Assembly: GCF_008121495.1 (NCBI RefSeq)
Contig: NZ_CP043051.1
Coordinates: forward strand, 2,747,001 to 2,811,000
Source: Mediterraneibacter gnavus ATCC 29149
Lineage (GTDB): Bacteria; Bacillota; Clostridia; Lachnospirales; Lachnospiraceae
Length of the DNA: 64,000 bases
Reading direction: 5' to 3'
This document shows, one piece after another, positions 8,633 to 16,339 of this stretch. The position numbers and the translations under genes were made by a program. Under the pieces are notes generated by a model. It saw nothing but the letters and a program-made list of their open reading frames with translations, had not been told where the DNA came from and ran no database searches. The stretch's first letter is position 1; every line of letters starts with the position of its first letter.

Positions 8633-9124
8633 ATGCAGTATCACAATATTACAAAAGATGATATGCTGAACGGAGACGGACTTCGGGTAGTATTGTGGGT
8701 GGCGGGATGCACTCACGGATGCAAGGAGTGTCAGAATCCTGTGACCTGGGATCCAAACGGCGGACTTTTGTTTGATGAACGCGCAAAAGAAGAGCTGTTT
8801 GAGCAGTTGGAAAAAAGTTATATCAGCGGAATCACATACAGCGGAGGAGATCCGTTGTATGTGGGGAACAGAGAGGCGATTACCGCACTTGCAAAAGAGA
8901 TCCGTGAAAAGTTCCCGGAAAAGACACAGTGGCTGTACACCGGGTATGAGTGGAATCAGATTCAAAATGAGGCGATCATACCGTATCTGGATGTAGTTGT
9001 GGACGGCAGATTTGAAGTGGAACAAAAGGATACGAAGCTGCACTGGAAGGGCAGCGCGAATCAGAAAGTGATCGATGTGCAGGACAGTCTGAAAACAGGA
9101 AAAATTGTGCTGCATGATGCATAA
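8633..9124 (+). CDS. nrdG: Anaerobic ribonucleotide reductase activating protein
   Basis: Radical-SAM activase that generates the glycyl radical on NrdD. The CX3CX2C cluster motif is C26, C30, C33 (GCTHGCKECQN), and the SAM-contacting GGDP follows in ITYSGGDPLY. At 163 residues it has the normal family length. The frame is open further upstream, but the ATG at 8633 is correct because it gives the canonical YHNITKDDMLNGDGLR start and lies immediately after the nrdD stop, so translation is probably coupled. The ribosome site (GAAAGGAAGAG) is inside nrdD. Confidence 0.96.
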   Translation: MQYHNITKDDMLNGDGLRVVLWVAGCTHGCKECQNPVTWDPNGGLLFDERAKEELFEQLEKSYISGITYSGGDPLYVGNREAITALAKEIREKFPEKTQWLYTGYEWNQIQNEAIIPYLDVVVDGRFEVEQKDTKLHWKGSANQKVIDVQDSLKTGKIVLHDA

Positions 9125-9148
9125 AACCGAACAGAAAAGGAAGAGACA

Positions 9149-9661
9149 ATGAAAAGAATTGCAAAATTTCACAAGGTAAGTCTGGAGCAGTTTAAAAAAG
9201 ACTGGATTGATACGTTCGGACTGGATGAAGAAGCAAATATCGAAGAGATTTATGAAAATATCAAACTGCCAAGAAGAGCGACTGCAGGTTCTGCAGGGTA
9301 TGATTTCTTTGCTCCGGTACGTTTGATCCTGGAGCCGGGAGAGACTTTGAAGATTCCCACCGGAATTCGCGTGGAGATGGATCCGGAGTGGGTGCTGAAG
9401 TGTTATCCGAGAAGCGGACTGGGATTCAAATACCGTCTGCAGCTGAATAATACAGTAGGCATCATTGACAGTGATTATTTTTATTCAGATAATGAAGGGC
9501 ATATGTTCTCCAAGATTACAAATGATACCAATGAAGAGAAAACCATTGATATCGCGCAGGGAGAAGGTTTTATGCAGGGGATTTTTGTGGAATATGGAAT
9601 CACGGTGGACGATGATGTGACAGATGTAAGAAATGGTGGTTTTGGAAGCACCACAAAATAG
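9149..9661 (+). CDS. dut: dUTP diphosphatase (trimeric dUTPase family)
   Basis: Hydrolyses dUTP to dUMP and pyrophosphate, limiting uracil in DNA and supplying dTMP synthesis. The conserved dUTPase motifs are visible in order: TAGSAGYDFFAP (motif 1), YPRSGLGFKYRLQ (motif 2), NNTVGIIDSDY (motif 3) and NGGFGSTTK (motif 5, glycine-rich tail). The 170 residues include a roughly 40-residue N-terminal extension before motif 1, longer than E. coli Dut. Related dCTP deaminases share the fold, but the motif-5 tail and YPRSG motif favour dUTPase. It lies 24 bases after nrdG, so it forms a deoxynucleotide supply unit with nrdDG. Confidence 0.9.
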   Translation: MKRIAKFHKVSLEQFKKDWIDTFGLDEEANIEEIYENIKLPRRATAGSAGYDFFAPVRLILEPGETLKIPTGIRVEMDPEWVLKCYPRSGLGFKYRLQLNNTVGIIDSDYFYSDNEGHMFSKITNDTNEEKTIDIAQGEGFMQGIFVEYGITVDDDVTDVRNGGFGSTTK

Positions 9662-9673
9662 AAAGAACAAAAC

Positions 9674-9710
9674 CTTACAGGATTGTAAGTAAATTTAAGA
9701 AAAATGTAAG
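9674..9710 (+). promoter_or_regulatory. Inverted and 10/11-base direct repeats before mtgA (possible regulator site)
   Basis: CTTACA-GGAT-TGTAAG (9674-9689) is a perfect 6-base inverted repeat. TGTAAG, TTTAAG and TGTAAG recur at 9684, 9694 and 9705, spaced 10 and 11 bases, as OmpR/PhoB-type response-regulator sites often are. No well-matched promoter could be placed with confidence. Confidence 0.3.
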
Positions 9711-9792
9711 AAAATATTATGGAAGAATACAGTTGAATTCTATATACTGGACGTAGAAACTAAGAGTTACTTCAGAAAAAGGATGGTACAGT

Positions 9793-10458
9793 ATGAAATG
9801 GATCAAGAGACTGTGTTCTTTCATTTTTTTATGTTTGTTTTTGGTTGTTGCATTTATGCTCTGGCGAGGGTATGGAGACTGTCAGGATGCATTAAAGAAA
9901 ATGAGTGTACAACAAATGGGTGCACAGATACAGGCAAAAGAGGATTACACGACACTGGATCAGCTGCCAAAGGATTATATCGATGCAGTACTGGCGGTAG
10001 AGGATAAGCGGTTTTATAAGCATCCGGGGATCGATCCGCTTGCGATATGCAGGGCATTGTACAATGATATCCGTGCAGGATCATATGTAGAAGGCGGAAG
10101 TACGATCACGCAGCAGCTTGCGAAAAATCAGTTTTTTACACAGGATAAAAAGATCAGTCGGAAAGTGGCAGAGATGTTTATGGCATTTGAGATTGAAAAA
10201 GTCTATGATAAGGATACGATATTGGAGCTGTATTTAAATTCCATTTATTTCGGAAACGGTTATAACTCTGTGGCGGAAGCCTGCCGTGGATATTTCGGGA
10301 AGGAACCAATGGAAATGAATTTTGATGAATGTACAATGCTGGCCGGGATTCCGAATGCACCGAGTGCATACAATCCGCTGGTAAATCCGGATCTGGCGTA
10401 TCAAAGGCAGCAGCAGGTGATCCGAAAGATGGAAAAAGCAGGGTTTTTGAATAAATAG
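9793..10458 (+). CDS. Monofunctional peptidoglycan glycosyltransferase (GT51)
   Basis: Polymerises lipid II into glycan strands at the outer face of the membrane. The 221 residues comprise an N-terminal membrane anchor (about 7-25) and a GT51 domain. The catalytic Glu70 lies in VEDKRFYKHPG, the donor-site motif is GGSTITQQLAKN (101-112), the second catalytic Glu127 is in KVAEMFMAFE, and ELYLN follows at 145-149. There is no transpeptidase domain, so it is a stand-alone enzyme like MtgA or Staphylococcus MGT/SgtB. It starts 132 bases after dut; the spacer carries repeats that could bind a regulator. Confidence 0.93.
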   Translation: MKWIKRLCSFIFLCLFLVVAFMLWRGYGDCQDALKKMSVQQMGAQIQAKEDYTTLDQLPKDYIDAVLAVEDKRFYKHPGIDPLAICRALYNDIRAGSYVEGGSTITQQLAKNQFFTQDKKISRKVAEMFMAFEIEKVYDKDTILELYLNSIYFGNGYNSVAEACRGYFGKEPMEMNFDECTMLAGIPNAPSAYNPLVNPDLAYQRQQQVIRKMEKAGFLNK

Positions 10459-10549
10459 AAAAGAATCGGGAAATCTAACCATAGAAGCAAACCGGAATTG
10501 CACGAGACTGTGTTTTGTGGCAGTCCGGGAAGGGAAGGACAGACATTCT

Positions 10550-11917
10550 ATGGTAATTAAGAATACAAAAAAGATCAGTGACTCATTTATGGAAAATATT
10601 TCCTATATGGATCGGACATTGCCTGTGGGAAAAAGTTTTGATCTGATAAAACGGACAATCGAGATTGGTGAAAGAAAAGCAGTTCTTTATTTTATTGACG
10701 GTTTTGTAAAAGATGAAGCCATGCTCAAGCTGATGGATTCTTTTATGGGCGTGACAAAGGAGGCAATGCCAAAAGAGGCAGAAATGTTTTCTCAGAGGCA
10801 TGTACCATATATTGAGGTTGATGTGCTGAAAGATTTTGATCAGGTGCTGCGGAACGTGTTATCCGGAGTGACCTGTCTGTTTATAGAAGGATATGCCGCC
10901 TGTATTGCGATTGACACAAGGACATATCCGGCCAGAAGTGTGGAAGAACCGGACAAAGATAAATCGCTTCGAGGCTCCAGAGATGGATTTGTGGAGACAA
11001 TCGTATTTAATACAGCGCTGATGCGGCGGCGTATCCGGGATGAACATCTGATTATGGAGATGACGGAAGCCGGGCAGACTTCCCGCACGGATATCGTGAT
11101 CTGTTATATGTCAGACCGAGTTGACAAGGAACTTCTTGCCAATGTAAAATCAAGGATCGAAAGCCTGCATATCGACGATCTGAAGATGAACCAGCAGACG
11201 CTTGCGGAGGCAATGTTCAAGAGAAAATGGTTCAATCCGTTTCCGAAATTTAAGTTTACAGAGAGACCGGATACCGCGGTGGCGTGTCTTCTGGAAGGCA
11301 AAGTAATCATTTTAGTAGATAATTCCCCTTCTGCTATGATTCTTCCGACTTCGATTCTGGATATGATTGAGGAAGCAAATGATTATTATTTTCCAACAGT
11401 GACAGGGATGTATTTGAAGGTTTCCAGAGCAATCATCACGATTCTGACGGTGTTTATGACACCGGTATATCTGTTATTCATGATGAACCCGTCCTGGATC
11501 CCGAGCATGTTTGAATTTACTGCCGTCCGTGATGTGATCAACGTCCCGCTTGTGCTGCAGTTTTTGATTCTGGAGCTTTGTATTGACGGATTGCGTCTTG
11601 CTGCGCTGAACACACCGAGTATGCTCAGTACACCACTCAGTGTGATCGCAGGTCTGGTGCTCGGAGAGTTTGCGGTGCAGTCCGGATGGTTCAACTCGGA
11701 AGTGATGCTGTATATGGCATTTGTAGCGGTGGCAAACTATACGCAGCCGAACTTTGAGATGGGATATGCATTGAAATTTATGCGTCTGATCCTCCTGGTT
11801 CTGACTGCAGTTCTGGATTGGATCGGATTTTTACTTGGATGTTTATTCATCCTGTGCTTTTTGATATTTAACAAGACTCTGTCTGGAAGAAATTATTTGA
11901 ATATTAAGTTGAATTAG
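10550..11917 (+). CDS. GerA/SpoVAF-family spore germination protein
   Basis: Membrane protein of the spore inner membrane, in the family of germinant-receptor A subunits and SpoVAF. About 455 residues: a soluble N-terminal half (to about 280) including the family segment ISYMDRTLPVGKSFDLIKRT, then a C-terminal half with several hydrophobic segments and the family's RLAALNTPSMLSTPLSVIAGLVLGEFAVQSGW signature region (residues key: N-T-P, P-L-S, G-E). The frame is open from a GTG at 10517, but ATG 10550 is preferred because AGGGAAGG sits about 12 bases upstream and alignment with the family begins near here. No gerB or gerC gene is adjacent, which favours a SpoVAF-like rather than receptor-operon role. 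It indicates a spore-forming host. Confidence 0.82.
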   Translation: MVIKNTKKISDSFMENISYMDRTLPVGKSFDLIKRTIEIGERKAVLYFIDGFVKDEAMLKLMDSFMGVTKEAMPKEAEMFSQRHVPYIEVDVLKDFDQVLRNVLSGVTCLFIEGYAACIAIDTRTYPARSVEEPDKDKSLRGSRDGFVETIVFNTALMRRRIRDEHLIMEMTEAGQTSRTDIVICYMSDRVDKELLANVKSRIESLHIDDLKMNQQTLAEAMFKRKWFNPFPKFKFTERPDTAVACLLEGKVIILVDNSPSAMILPTSILDMIEEANDYYFPTVTGMYLKVSRAIITILTVFMTPVYLLFMMNPSWIPSMFEFTAVRDVINVPLVLQFLILELCIDGLRLAALNTPSMLSTPLSVIAGLVLGEFAVQSGWFNSEVMLYMAFVAVANYTQPNFEMGYALKFMRLILLVLTAVLDWIGFLLGCLFILCFLIFNKTLSGRNYLNIKLN

Positions 11918-11919
11918 AA

Positions 11920-11964
11920 AACAGGCCGGGGATTGCGGCAAAATGCTGCATTGTCCGGTCTGTT
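11920..11964 (+). terminator. Hairpin after the germination gene
   Basis: AACAGGCCGG (11920-11929) pairs with CCGGTCTGTT (11955-11964) with one G-U pair, and an inner TGCGGCA/TGCTGCA arm extends it. The following T run is poor, so terminator strength is uncertain. Confidence 0.5.
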
Positions 11965-11997
11965 CTGTTAAAAAGCAGAAAAGGAATGAAAAAAATT

Positions 11998-12026
11998 TTG
12001 CGAAATGCAAAAAAAAATGATATGAT
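11998..12026 (+). promoter_or_regulatory. SigA-type promoter of the DegV gene
   Basis: TTGCGA (11998-12003), 17-base spacer, TATGAT (12021-12026), 34 bases before the start codon. Confidence 0.5.
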
Positions 12027-12059
12027 TAAGAAAATCAGACAACAGGAGGGATGAAGGAA

Positions 12060-12923
12060 ATGCGGGACTATATTATTACAGTGAACAGTACAGTGGATAT
12101 GCCGAAGGAATGGCTGGCGGAACGGGGCGTTCCGGTGATTCCTCTGAAGTATACAATGGAAGGAAAAACCTATACAGATATGGAAGGCCTGACACCAAAA
12201 GAGTTCTTTGGCAAACTCAGAGAAGGAAAGATGTCTGTGACGTCCCAGGTGAATCCGGAAGAGGCGAAAGAGATGTTAGAGCCGTTTGTGAAAGAAGGAA
12301 AGGATGTACTGCATCTGAGTTTTTCTTCGGGGCTGAGCGGAACTGCCAATAGTATGAGGATGGCGGCAGAAGAACTCTCAGAAGAATACCCGGAAAGAAA
12401 GATCCTTGCAGTGGATACGCTTTGCGCCTGCATGGGAGAAGGACTTCTTTTACATAAAGCGCTGCAGTTAAAAGCAGCCGGGAAGACAATGGAAGAGGTT
12501 GCACAGTGGGTGGAAGAAAATAAACTTCATATCTGTCATAATGTAACGGTGGATGATCTCCATCATCTGCACCGTGGAGGAAGGATCTCCAAAGCAACGG
12601 CAGTGCTTGGCAGCATGGTGCAGATCAAGCCGATCATTCATGTAGATAACGAAGGCAGGCTTCAGGTGATCGGGAAAGAACGAGGACGTAAGAAGTCTCT
12701 GAATAAGATTGTCGATATGGCAGCAGAACAGGCAAAAGGCTGGGAAAATGATCTGGTATTGATTACCCACGGTGATTGTATCGAAGAGGCAGAATATGTG
12801 GCAGGACGAGTTCGTGAAAAACTGGGTGTAGATCATATTCTGATCAATAATATCGGAACTGTGATCGGAAGCCATACCGGACCGGGAGTTGTGGCTGTAT
12901 TCTGTATGGGTGAGAAAAGATAG
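12060..12923 (+). CDS. DegV family fatty-acid-binding protein
   Basis: A 287-residue DegV/DAK-fold protein. Family members bind a fatty acid between two domains, and several act as FakB partners of the fatty-acid kinase FakA. The N-terminal TVNSTVDMP segment, the SFSSGLSGTANS loop, and the HNVTVDDLHHLHRGGRIS and IGSHTGPGVVAVF motifs are family hallmarks. Two ATGs are possible; the one at 12060 is preferred because AGGAGGG (12044-12050) is 9 bases away, whereas it directly abuts the ATG at 12051. No FakA gene is nearby. The gene is monocistronic, ending at a bidirectional terminator shared with the convergent transporter gene. Confidence 0.92.
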   Translation: MRDYIITVNSTVDMPKEWLAERGVPVIPLKYTMEGKTYTDMEGLTPKEFFGKLREGKMSVTSQVNPEEAKEMLEPFVKEGKDVLHLSFSSGLSGTANSMRMAAEELSEEYPERKILAVDTLCACMGEGLLLHKALQLKAAGKTMEEVAQWVEENKLHICHNVTVDDLHHLHRGGRISKATAVLGSMVQIKPIIHVDNEGRLQVIGKERGRKKSLNKIVDMAAEQAKGWENDLVLITHGDCIEEAEYVAGRVREKLGVDHILINNIGTVIGSHTGPGVVAVFCMGEKR

Positions 12924-12978
12924 AACAAAAAGAAAGTAAATAGAGAAACGGTAAAAAAGAGTTGTCAAGAAACAGCGA

Positions 12979-13012
12979 AAATCCCGCGGATGCAATAATC
13001 CGCGGGATTTTT
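12979..13012. terminator. Bidirectional terminator between DegV and NSS transporter genes
   Basis: A perfect 12-base stem: AAATCCCGCGGA (12979-12990) and TCCGCGGGATTT (12999-13010), with A/T runs on both sides so it can act on either strand. Confidence 0.9.
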
Positions 13013-13013
13013 A

Positions 13014-14375
13014 TTACATGGTGATAATACCAAACGCATTCAGAATAGAACTGATCAAAATCGCGATCAGGAAGATTGGAGCAATCCATTTGATCATGAC
13101 TGTGAACATTTTTTTGCTTTTGAATGCGCCGTTATCAGAAGCTTCTACTTCATCAATGATGGCCTGCGGCTTGATCACGAATCCTACGAAGACGCAAGTC
13201 AGTACGGCAACGATCGGCATCAGCACACTGTTACTGATGAAGTCCATAGCATCCAGAATGGACATTCCCAGAGGCTTGATAAAGTCAAGTGCTCCAAATC
13301 CGAGGGAAGTCGGAATTCCAATCAGCAGTGAATAAACAGCGACCAGGATGCAGGTAAACCTTCTTGACCATTTGAATTTATCCATAAAAATGGAAACGAT
13401 AGTCTCCATCAAAGAGATGGAAGAGGTCACTGCGGCAAAAAATACAAGGATAAAGAACACGGTTCCAAGTACGGTTCCAAGAGGCATGCTTGCAAATACC
13501 TTCGGGAGAGTGATGAACATCAGTCCGGCGCCTGCATTCAAGGCAGATTCATCTCCGCCTGAGAAGATAAATACAGATGGAACGATCATCAATCCTGCAA
13601 AAAAGGCAAATCCGGTATCGAAAATCTCAATCTGTCGTACAGAGCTTTCCAGATTTGTAGATTTCGGCATATAGGATCCATAAGTAATCATGATTCCCAT
13701 AGCAAGTGACATGGAATAAAAAAGCTGTCCCATTGCTGCCAGAACGGTCATGACTGAGAAGTTTGACATATTCGGAAGCAGATAGTATTTTAATCCGTCC
13801 ATGGCACCGTCCATGGTCAGGACATAAATTGCAATCCCAACAGTCAGAACAGCAAGAATGGGCATCATCACTTTGCTGACTTTCTCAATTCCCTTTTCCA
13901 CACCGAAGAGCACGACAAGTGCTGTCAGAGCAATGAACAGTGAGAACCAGAGAATCGGGGATGCTGTGCTTGCAGTGAATTCGGAAAAATAAGAATCACC
14001 GGATACAGTGGCAGCACCTTCTGTGATAAAAGCATAAAAGTATTTTAAAACCCATCCTCCGATTACTGAATAATAAGGAAGGATGATGATTGGAACGATT
14101 GCGGCAAGGATGCCTAAAAAGCCAAATCGTTTATCCAGTTTTTGGAAAGCGCCGATGGCACTCAAACCGGTCTTGCGTCCGATGGCGATCTCTGCTACCA
14201 TTAGTGTAAATCCGAATGTGACCGCTAATATGATGTAGCAGATCAAAAAAGAACCTCCGCCATATTTTGCTGCCAGATACGGGAATCGCCAGATATTCCC
14301 AAGCCCTACGGCTGATCCGGCAGCGGCAAGAATAAAACCGATCTTGCCGGAAAAATTACTTCTGTTTGTTTTCAT
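13014..14375 (-). CDS. Sodium-dependent transporter, NSS (SNF) family
   Basis: A 453-residue LeuT-fold symporter that would take up an amino acid or related amine with sodium. The first helix carries the family signature GFILAAAGSAVGLGNIWRFPYLAAKYGGG, with the unwound GSAVGLGN region that binds sodium and substrate. About eleven or twelve hydrophobic segments follow. TM6 and TM8 are visible around QLFYSMSLAMG and AAVTSSISLMET. Bacterial members transport tryptophan, tyrosine, leucine or other substrates; the specific one here cannot be read. The start follows an AGGAGG on the minus strand (TTGAGGAGGTTTC). It is monocistronic. Confidence 0.94.
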   Translation of the reverse strand: MKTNRSNFSGKIGFILAAAGSAVGLGNIWRFPYLAAKYGGGSFLICYIILAVTFGFTLMVAEIAIGRKTGLSAIGAFQKLDKRFGFLGILAAIVPIIILPYYSVIGGWVLKYFYAFITEGAATVSGDSYFSEFTASTASPILWFSLFIALTALVVLFGVEKGIEKVSKVMMPILAVLTVGIAIYVLTMDGAMDGLKYYLLPNMSNFSVMTVLAAMGQLFYSMSLAMGIMITYGSYMPKSTNLESSVRQIEIFDTGFAFFAGLMIVPSVFIFSGGDESALNAGAGLMFITLPKVFASMPLGTVLGTVFFILVFFAAVTSSISLMETIVSIFMDKFKWSRRFTCILVAVYSLLIGIPTSLGFGALDFIKPLGMSILDAMDFISNSVLMPIVAVLTCVFVGFVIKPQAIIDEVEASDNGAFKSKKMFTVMIKWIAPIFLIAILISSILNAFGIITM

Positions 14376-14446
14376 ATAGAAACCTCCTCAACTCTTTCAC
14401 TTTAGCCAGAACACTAAAAATAGATTGCGCTCTGTTATTAAGTGGT

Positions 14447-14475
14447 ATTATGCCATGGATAGTGAAAAAAAACAA
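14447..14475 (-). promoter_or_regulatory. Possible promoter of the NSS transporter gene
   Basis: On the minus strand TTGTTT (14470-14475), 17-base spacer and CATAAT (14447-14452). The -35 match is weak. The rest of 14376-14533 is A+T-rich with several GTGAA/TTCAC repeats and no gene. Confidence 0.35.
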
Positions 14476-14533
14476 GTTAAATTAGTGAATTAAAGTGAAA
14501 AAGCAGTAAAGTTTTTAAAATAGAGAAAAGATG

Positions 14534-14562
14534 TTGACAGAAGCAGGAAAGTATGGTAAATT
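14534..14562 (+). promoter_or_regulatory. SigA-type promoter of infC-rpmI-rplT
   Basis: TTGACA (14534-14539), 17-base spacer, TAAATT (14557-14562). Transcription would start near 14569, giving a roughly 200-base untranslated leader. Confidence 0.75.
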
Positions 14563-14568
14563 ATATTT

Positions 14569-14757
14569 TGCGCAAAGCGAAAAACAAAGTAGAGTATCCA
14601 CTCTCACCATAGCACAAGTGAGTGACTATTGGTCTGATATTGTTACATGCAGAAAGTTTCCTGTATAGGCTCTGTTATGTAGTGAGATTGGGTGGATATG
14701 AGATTCACTCTTTTTTTATGCTTGTGCGAAGGGAAACCTAAGGGAAATTCATTTGAC
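14569..14757 (+). ncRNA. Structured infC leader (L20-leader-type attenuator candidate)
   Basis: Competing pairings are visible. TATCCAC (14595-14601) can pair with GTGGATA (14692-14698). CTCAC (14603-14607) can pair locally with GTGAG (14618-14622). GAGTGA (14620-14625) can pair with TCACTC (14705-14710), nested inside GCACAAG (14612-14618) with CTTGTGC (14721-14727). TCACTC is followed by seven T, so one state resembles a terminator. The position before infC-rpmI-rplT matches the known L20-controlled leaders of Firmicutes. Confidence 0.6.
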
Positions 14758-14771
14758 GGAGGTATACGACC

Positions 14772-15278
14772 ATTAGCGATTTAATGATTAACGAGCAGAT
14801 CAGAGACAGAGAAGTCCGTCTGATTGGCGAGGATGGGGAACAGTTAGGAATTATGTCATCCAGAGAGGCAATGAAACTTGCCGCTGAAGCAAATCTGGAT
14901 CTTGTAAAGATTGCGCCGACTGCGAAGCCGCCGGTATGCAAGATTATCGATTACGGTAAATACAAGTACGAACAGACAAGAAAAGAAAAAGAAGCTAAGA
15001 AAAAGCAGAAAACTGTAGAAGTAAAAGAAGTGCGTTTATCACCGAATATTGATACAAACGACCTGAATACAAAGGTGAACAATGCGAAGAAGTTCATCGG
15101 AAAAGGAAATAAAGTAAAGGTTACCTTGCGTTTCCGCGGAAGAGAAATGGCACACGTACAGTCAAGCAAGCACATTCTGGATGATTTTGCGGCATTGCTT
15201 GAAGATGTGGCAGTTGTTGAAAAACCGGCAAAAATGGAAGGACGCAGCATGAGCATGGTTTTAACTGAAAAACGTTAA
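14772..15278 (+). CDS. infC: Translation initiation factor IF-3 (AUU start)
   Basis: Binds the 30S subunit, proofreads start codons and prevents premature subunit joining. The protein reads MSDLMINEQIRDREVRLIGEDG, has the IF3 N-domain, a lysine-rich linker (KEKEAKKKQK) and a C-domain ending MSMVLTEKR, about 168 residues. The start is placed at ATT 14772 because a GGAGG at 14758-14762 stands exactly 9 bases upstream, and this extends the protein to the family's usual N terminus. The in-frame ATG at 14784 would be 21 bases from that site. An AUU start is a classic IF3 autoregulation device. rpmI and rplT follow. Confidence 0.93.
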   Translation: MSDLMINEQIRDREVRLIGEDGEQLGIMSSREAMKLAAEANLDLVKIAPTAKPPVCKIIDYGKYKYEQTRKEKEAKKKQKTVEVKEVRLSPNIDTNDLNTKVNNAKKFIGKGNKVKVTLRFRGREMAHVQSSKHILDDFAALLEDVAVVEKPAKMEGRSMSMVLTEKR

Positions 15279-15335
15279 AATAAAAAAATACGGACATATG
15301 TCCAGCAGGGCAGTACATTAAAGGAGGAATTTATC

Positions 15336-15533
15336 ATGCCAAAAATTAAAACAAATAGAGCGGCAGCAAAACGCTTCAAAAAAACAGGTACAGGAAAACT
15401 GAAAAGAAATAAAGCTTACAAGAGCCATATCTTAACAAAGAAGTCTACAAAGAGAAAGAGAAATCTCAGACAGGCTACAATTACTGATGCTACAAATGTA
15501 AAGAACATGAAGAAAGTTTTACCATATCTGTAA
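15336..15533 (+). CDS. rpmI: 50S ribosomal protein L35
   Basis: A 65-residue, very basic ribosomal protein of the large subunit. It begins [18 protein letters not shown] and ends KKVLPYL, both typical of L35. The AAGGAGGA site is 10 bases before the ATG. It is the middle gene of the conserved infC-rpmI-rplT operon, 57 bases after infC. Confidence 0.98.
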   Translation: MPKIKTNRAAAKRFKKTGTGKLKRNKAYKSHILTKKSTKRKRNLRQATITDATNVKNMKKVLPYL

Positions 15534-15566
15534 GATTTGTAAAAGTAATAAGAGGAGGATTAAGAA

Positions 15567-15923
15567 ATGGCAAGAATTAAAGGCGGAATGAACGCTAAGA
15601 AGAAACATAATAGAACATTGAAGTTAGCAAAAGGATACAGAGGAGCACGTTCTAAACAGTACAGAGTTGCAAAACAGTCTGTAATGAGAGCTCTCACATC
15701 TGCTTACGCAGGAAGAAAAGAGCGCAAACGTCAGATGAGACAGCTTTGGATTGCACGTATCAATGCAGCTGCAAGAATGAATGGATTATCTTACAGCAAA
15801 TTTATGCACGGACTGAAAGTTGCAGGCGTAGATATGAACAGAAAAATGCTTGCTGAGCTTGCAGTAAGTGATAAAGAAGGATTTGCAACATTAGCAGAGC
15901 TTGCAAAATCTAAACTTGCTTAA
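15567..15923 (+). CDS. rplT: 50S ribosomal protein L20
   Basis: A 118-residue primary 23S-binding protein, essential for early 50S assembly. The sequence starts [30 protein letters not shown] and contains the conserved [19 protein letters not shown] region (residues about 74-92). In Bacillus, free L20 represses this operon by acting on the leader, so it is the likely ligand of the structured RNA at 14569-14757. An AGGAGG precedes the ATG, and a strong terminator follows. Confidence 0.98.
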   Translation: MARIKGGMNAKKKHNRTLKLAKGYRGARSKQYRVAKQSVMRALTSAYAGRKERKRQMRQLWIARINAAARMNGLSYSKFMHGLKVAGVDMNRKMLAELAVSDKEGFATLAELAKSKLA

Positions 15924-15942
15924 TAGAAAGACAAAAAAGATG

Positions 15943-15974
15943 AGAGATCGATGGAAAAAGTCGATCTCTTTTTT
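15943..15974 (+). terminator. Terminator of infC-rpmI-rplT
   Basis: AGAGATCGA (15943-15951) and TCGATCTCT (15961-15969) form a perfect 9-base stem followed by T6. The stretch 15975-16107 after it holds no gene. Confidence 0.9.
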
Positions 15975-16107
15975 GTTCGAAGAAGAAAGTGACACTGTCA
16001 GATGAGAAATTGCAAAGAGGAATTGCGCAGTTTCTAAAAGTCTGATTATAATGAAAAAGAGAAATAATATAAATTATTCAAAAAATTAGAAAAATTTAAA
16101 AAATCAG

Positions 16108-16136
16108 TTGACATTTTTGCGTATCAGTAGTATTAT
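16108..16136 (+). promoter_or_regulatory. Promoter of tRNA-Leu (plus copy)
   Basis: TTGACA (16108-16113), 17-base spacer, TATTAT (16131-16136). The same -35, spacing and AGTATTATACTAAA context recur, inverted, before the second tRNA-Leu gene. Confidence 0.75.
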
Positions 16137-16176
16137 ACTAAATGTAGCGTGTGGTGAACAAAACAGGCTATGGTAA

Positions 16177-16261
16177 GCGGAAGTGTCGGAACTGGCAGAC
16201 GAGCAAGACTAAGGATCTTGTGATCAATGCGATCGTGTGGGTTCAAGTCCCATCTTCCGCA
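16177..16261 (+). tRNA. tRNA-Leu (anticodon AAG)
   Basis: An 85-base cloverleaf: acceptor GCGGAAG/CTTCCGC with discriminator A, D arm with the AACTGGCAGA loop, anticodon stem CAAGA/TCTTG around loop CTAAGGA (anticodon AAG), a long class II variable arm with GATC-AATGC-GATC stem, and T loop GTTCAAGTC. No CCA is encoded. A34 implies inosine modification by TadA to read more than CUU. An inverted near-copy lies at 17172-17256. Confidence 0.95.
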
Positions 16262-16270
16262 TAATGAGAG

Positions 16271-16302
16271 AAGCATTTACAGGAAACTGTAAGTGCTTTT
16301 GT
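16271..16302 (+). terminator. Terminator of plus-strand tRNA-Leu
   Basis: AAGCATTTACAG (16271-16282), GAAA loop, CTGTAAGTGCTT (16287-16298) with one G-U pair, then a T-rich run. Confidence 0.85.
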
Positions 16303-16339
16303 TTTATGGGATTAGGATATCTAAGGTTACTGGTAGGAG

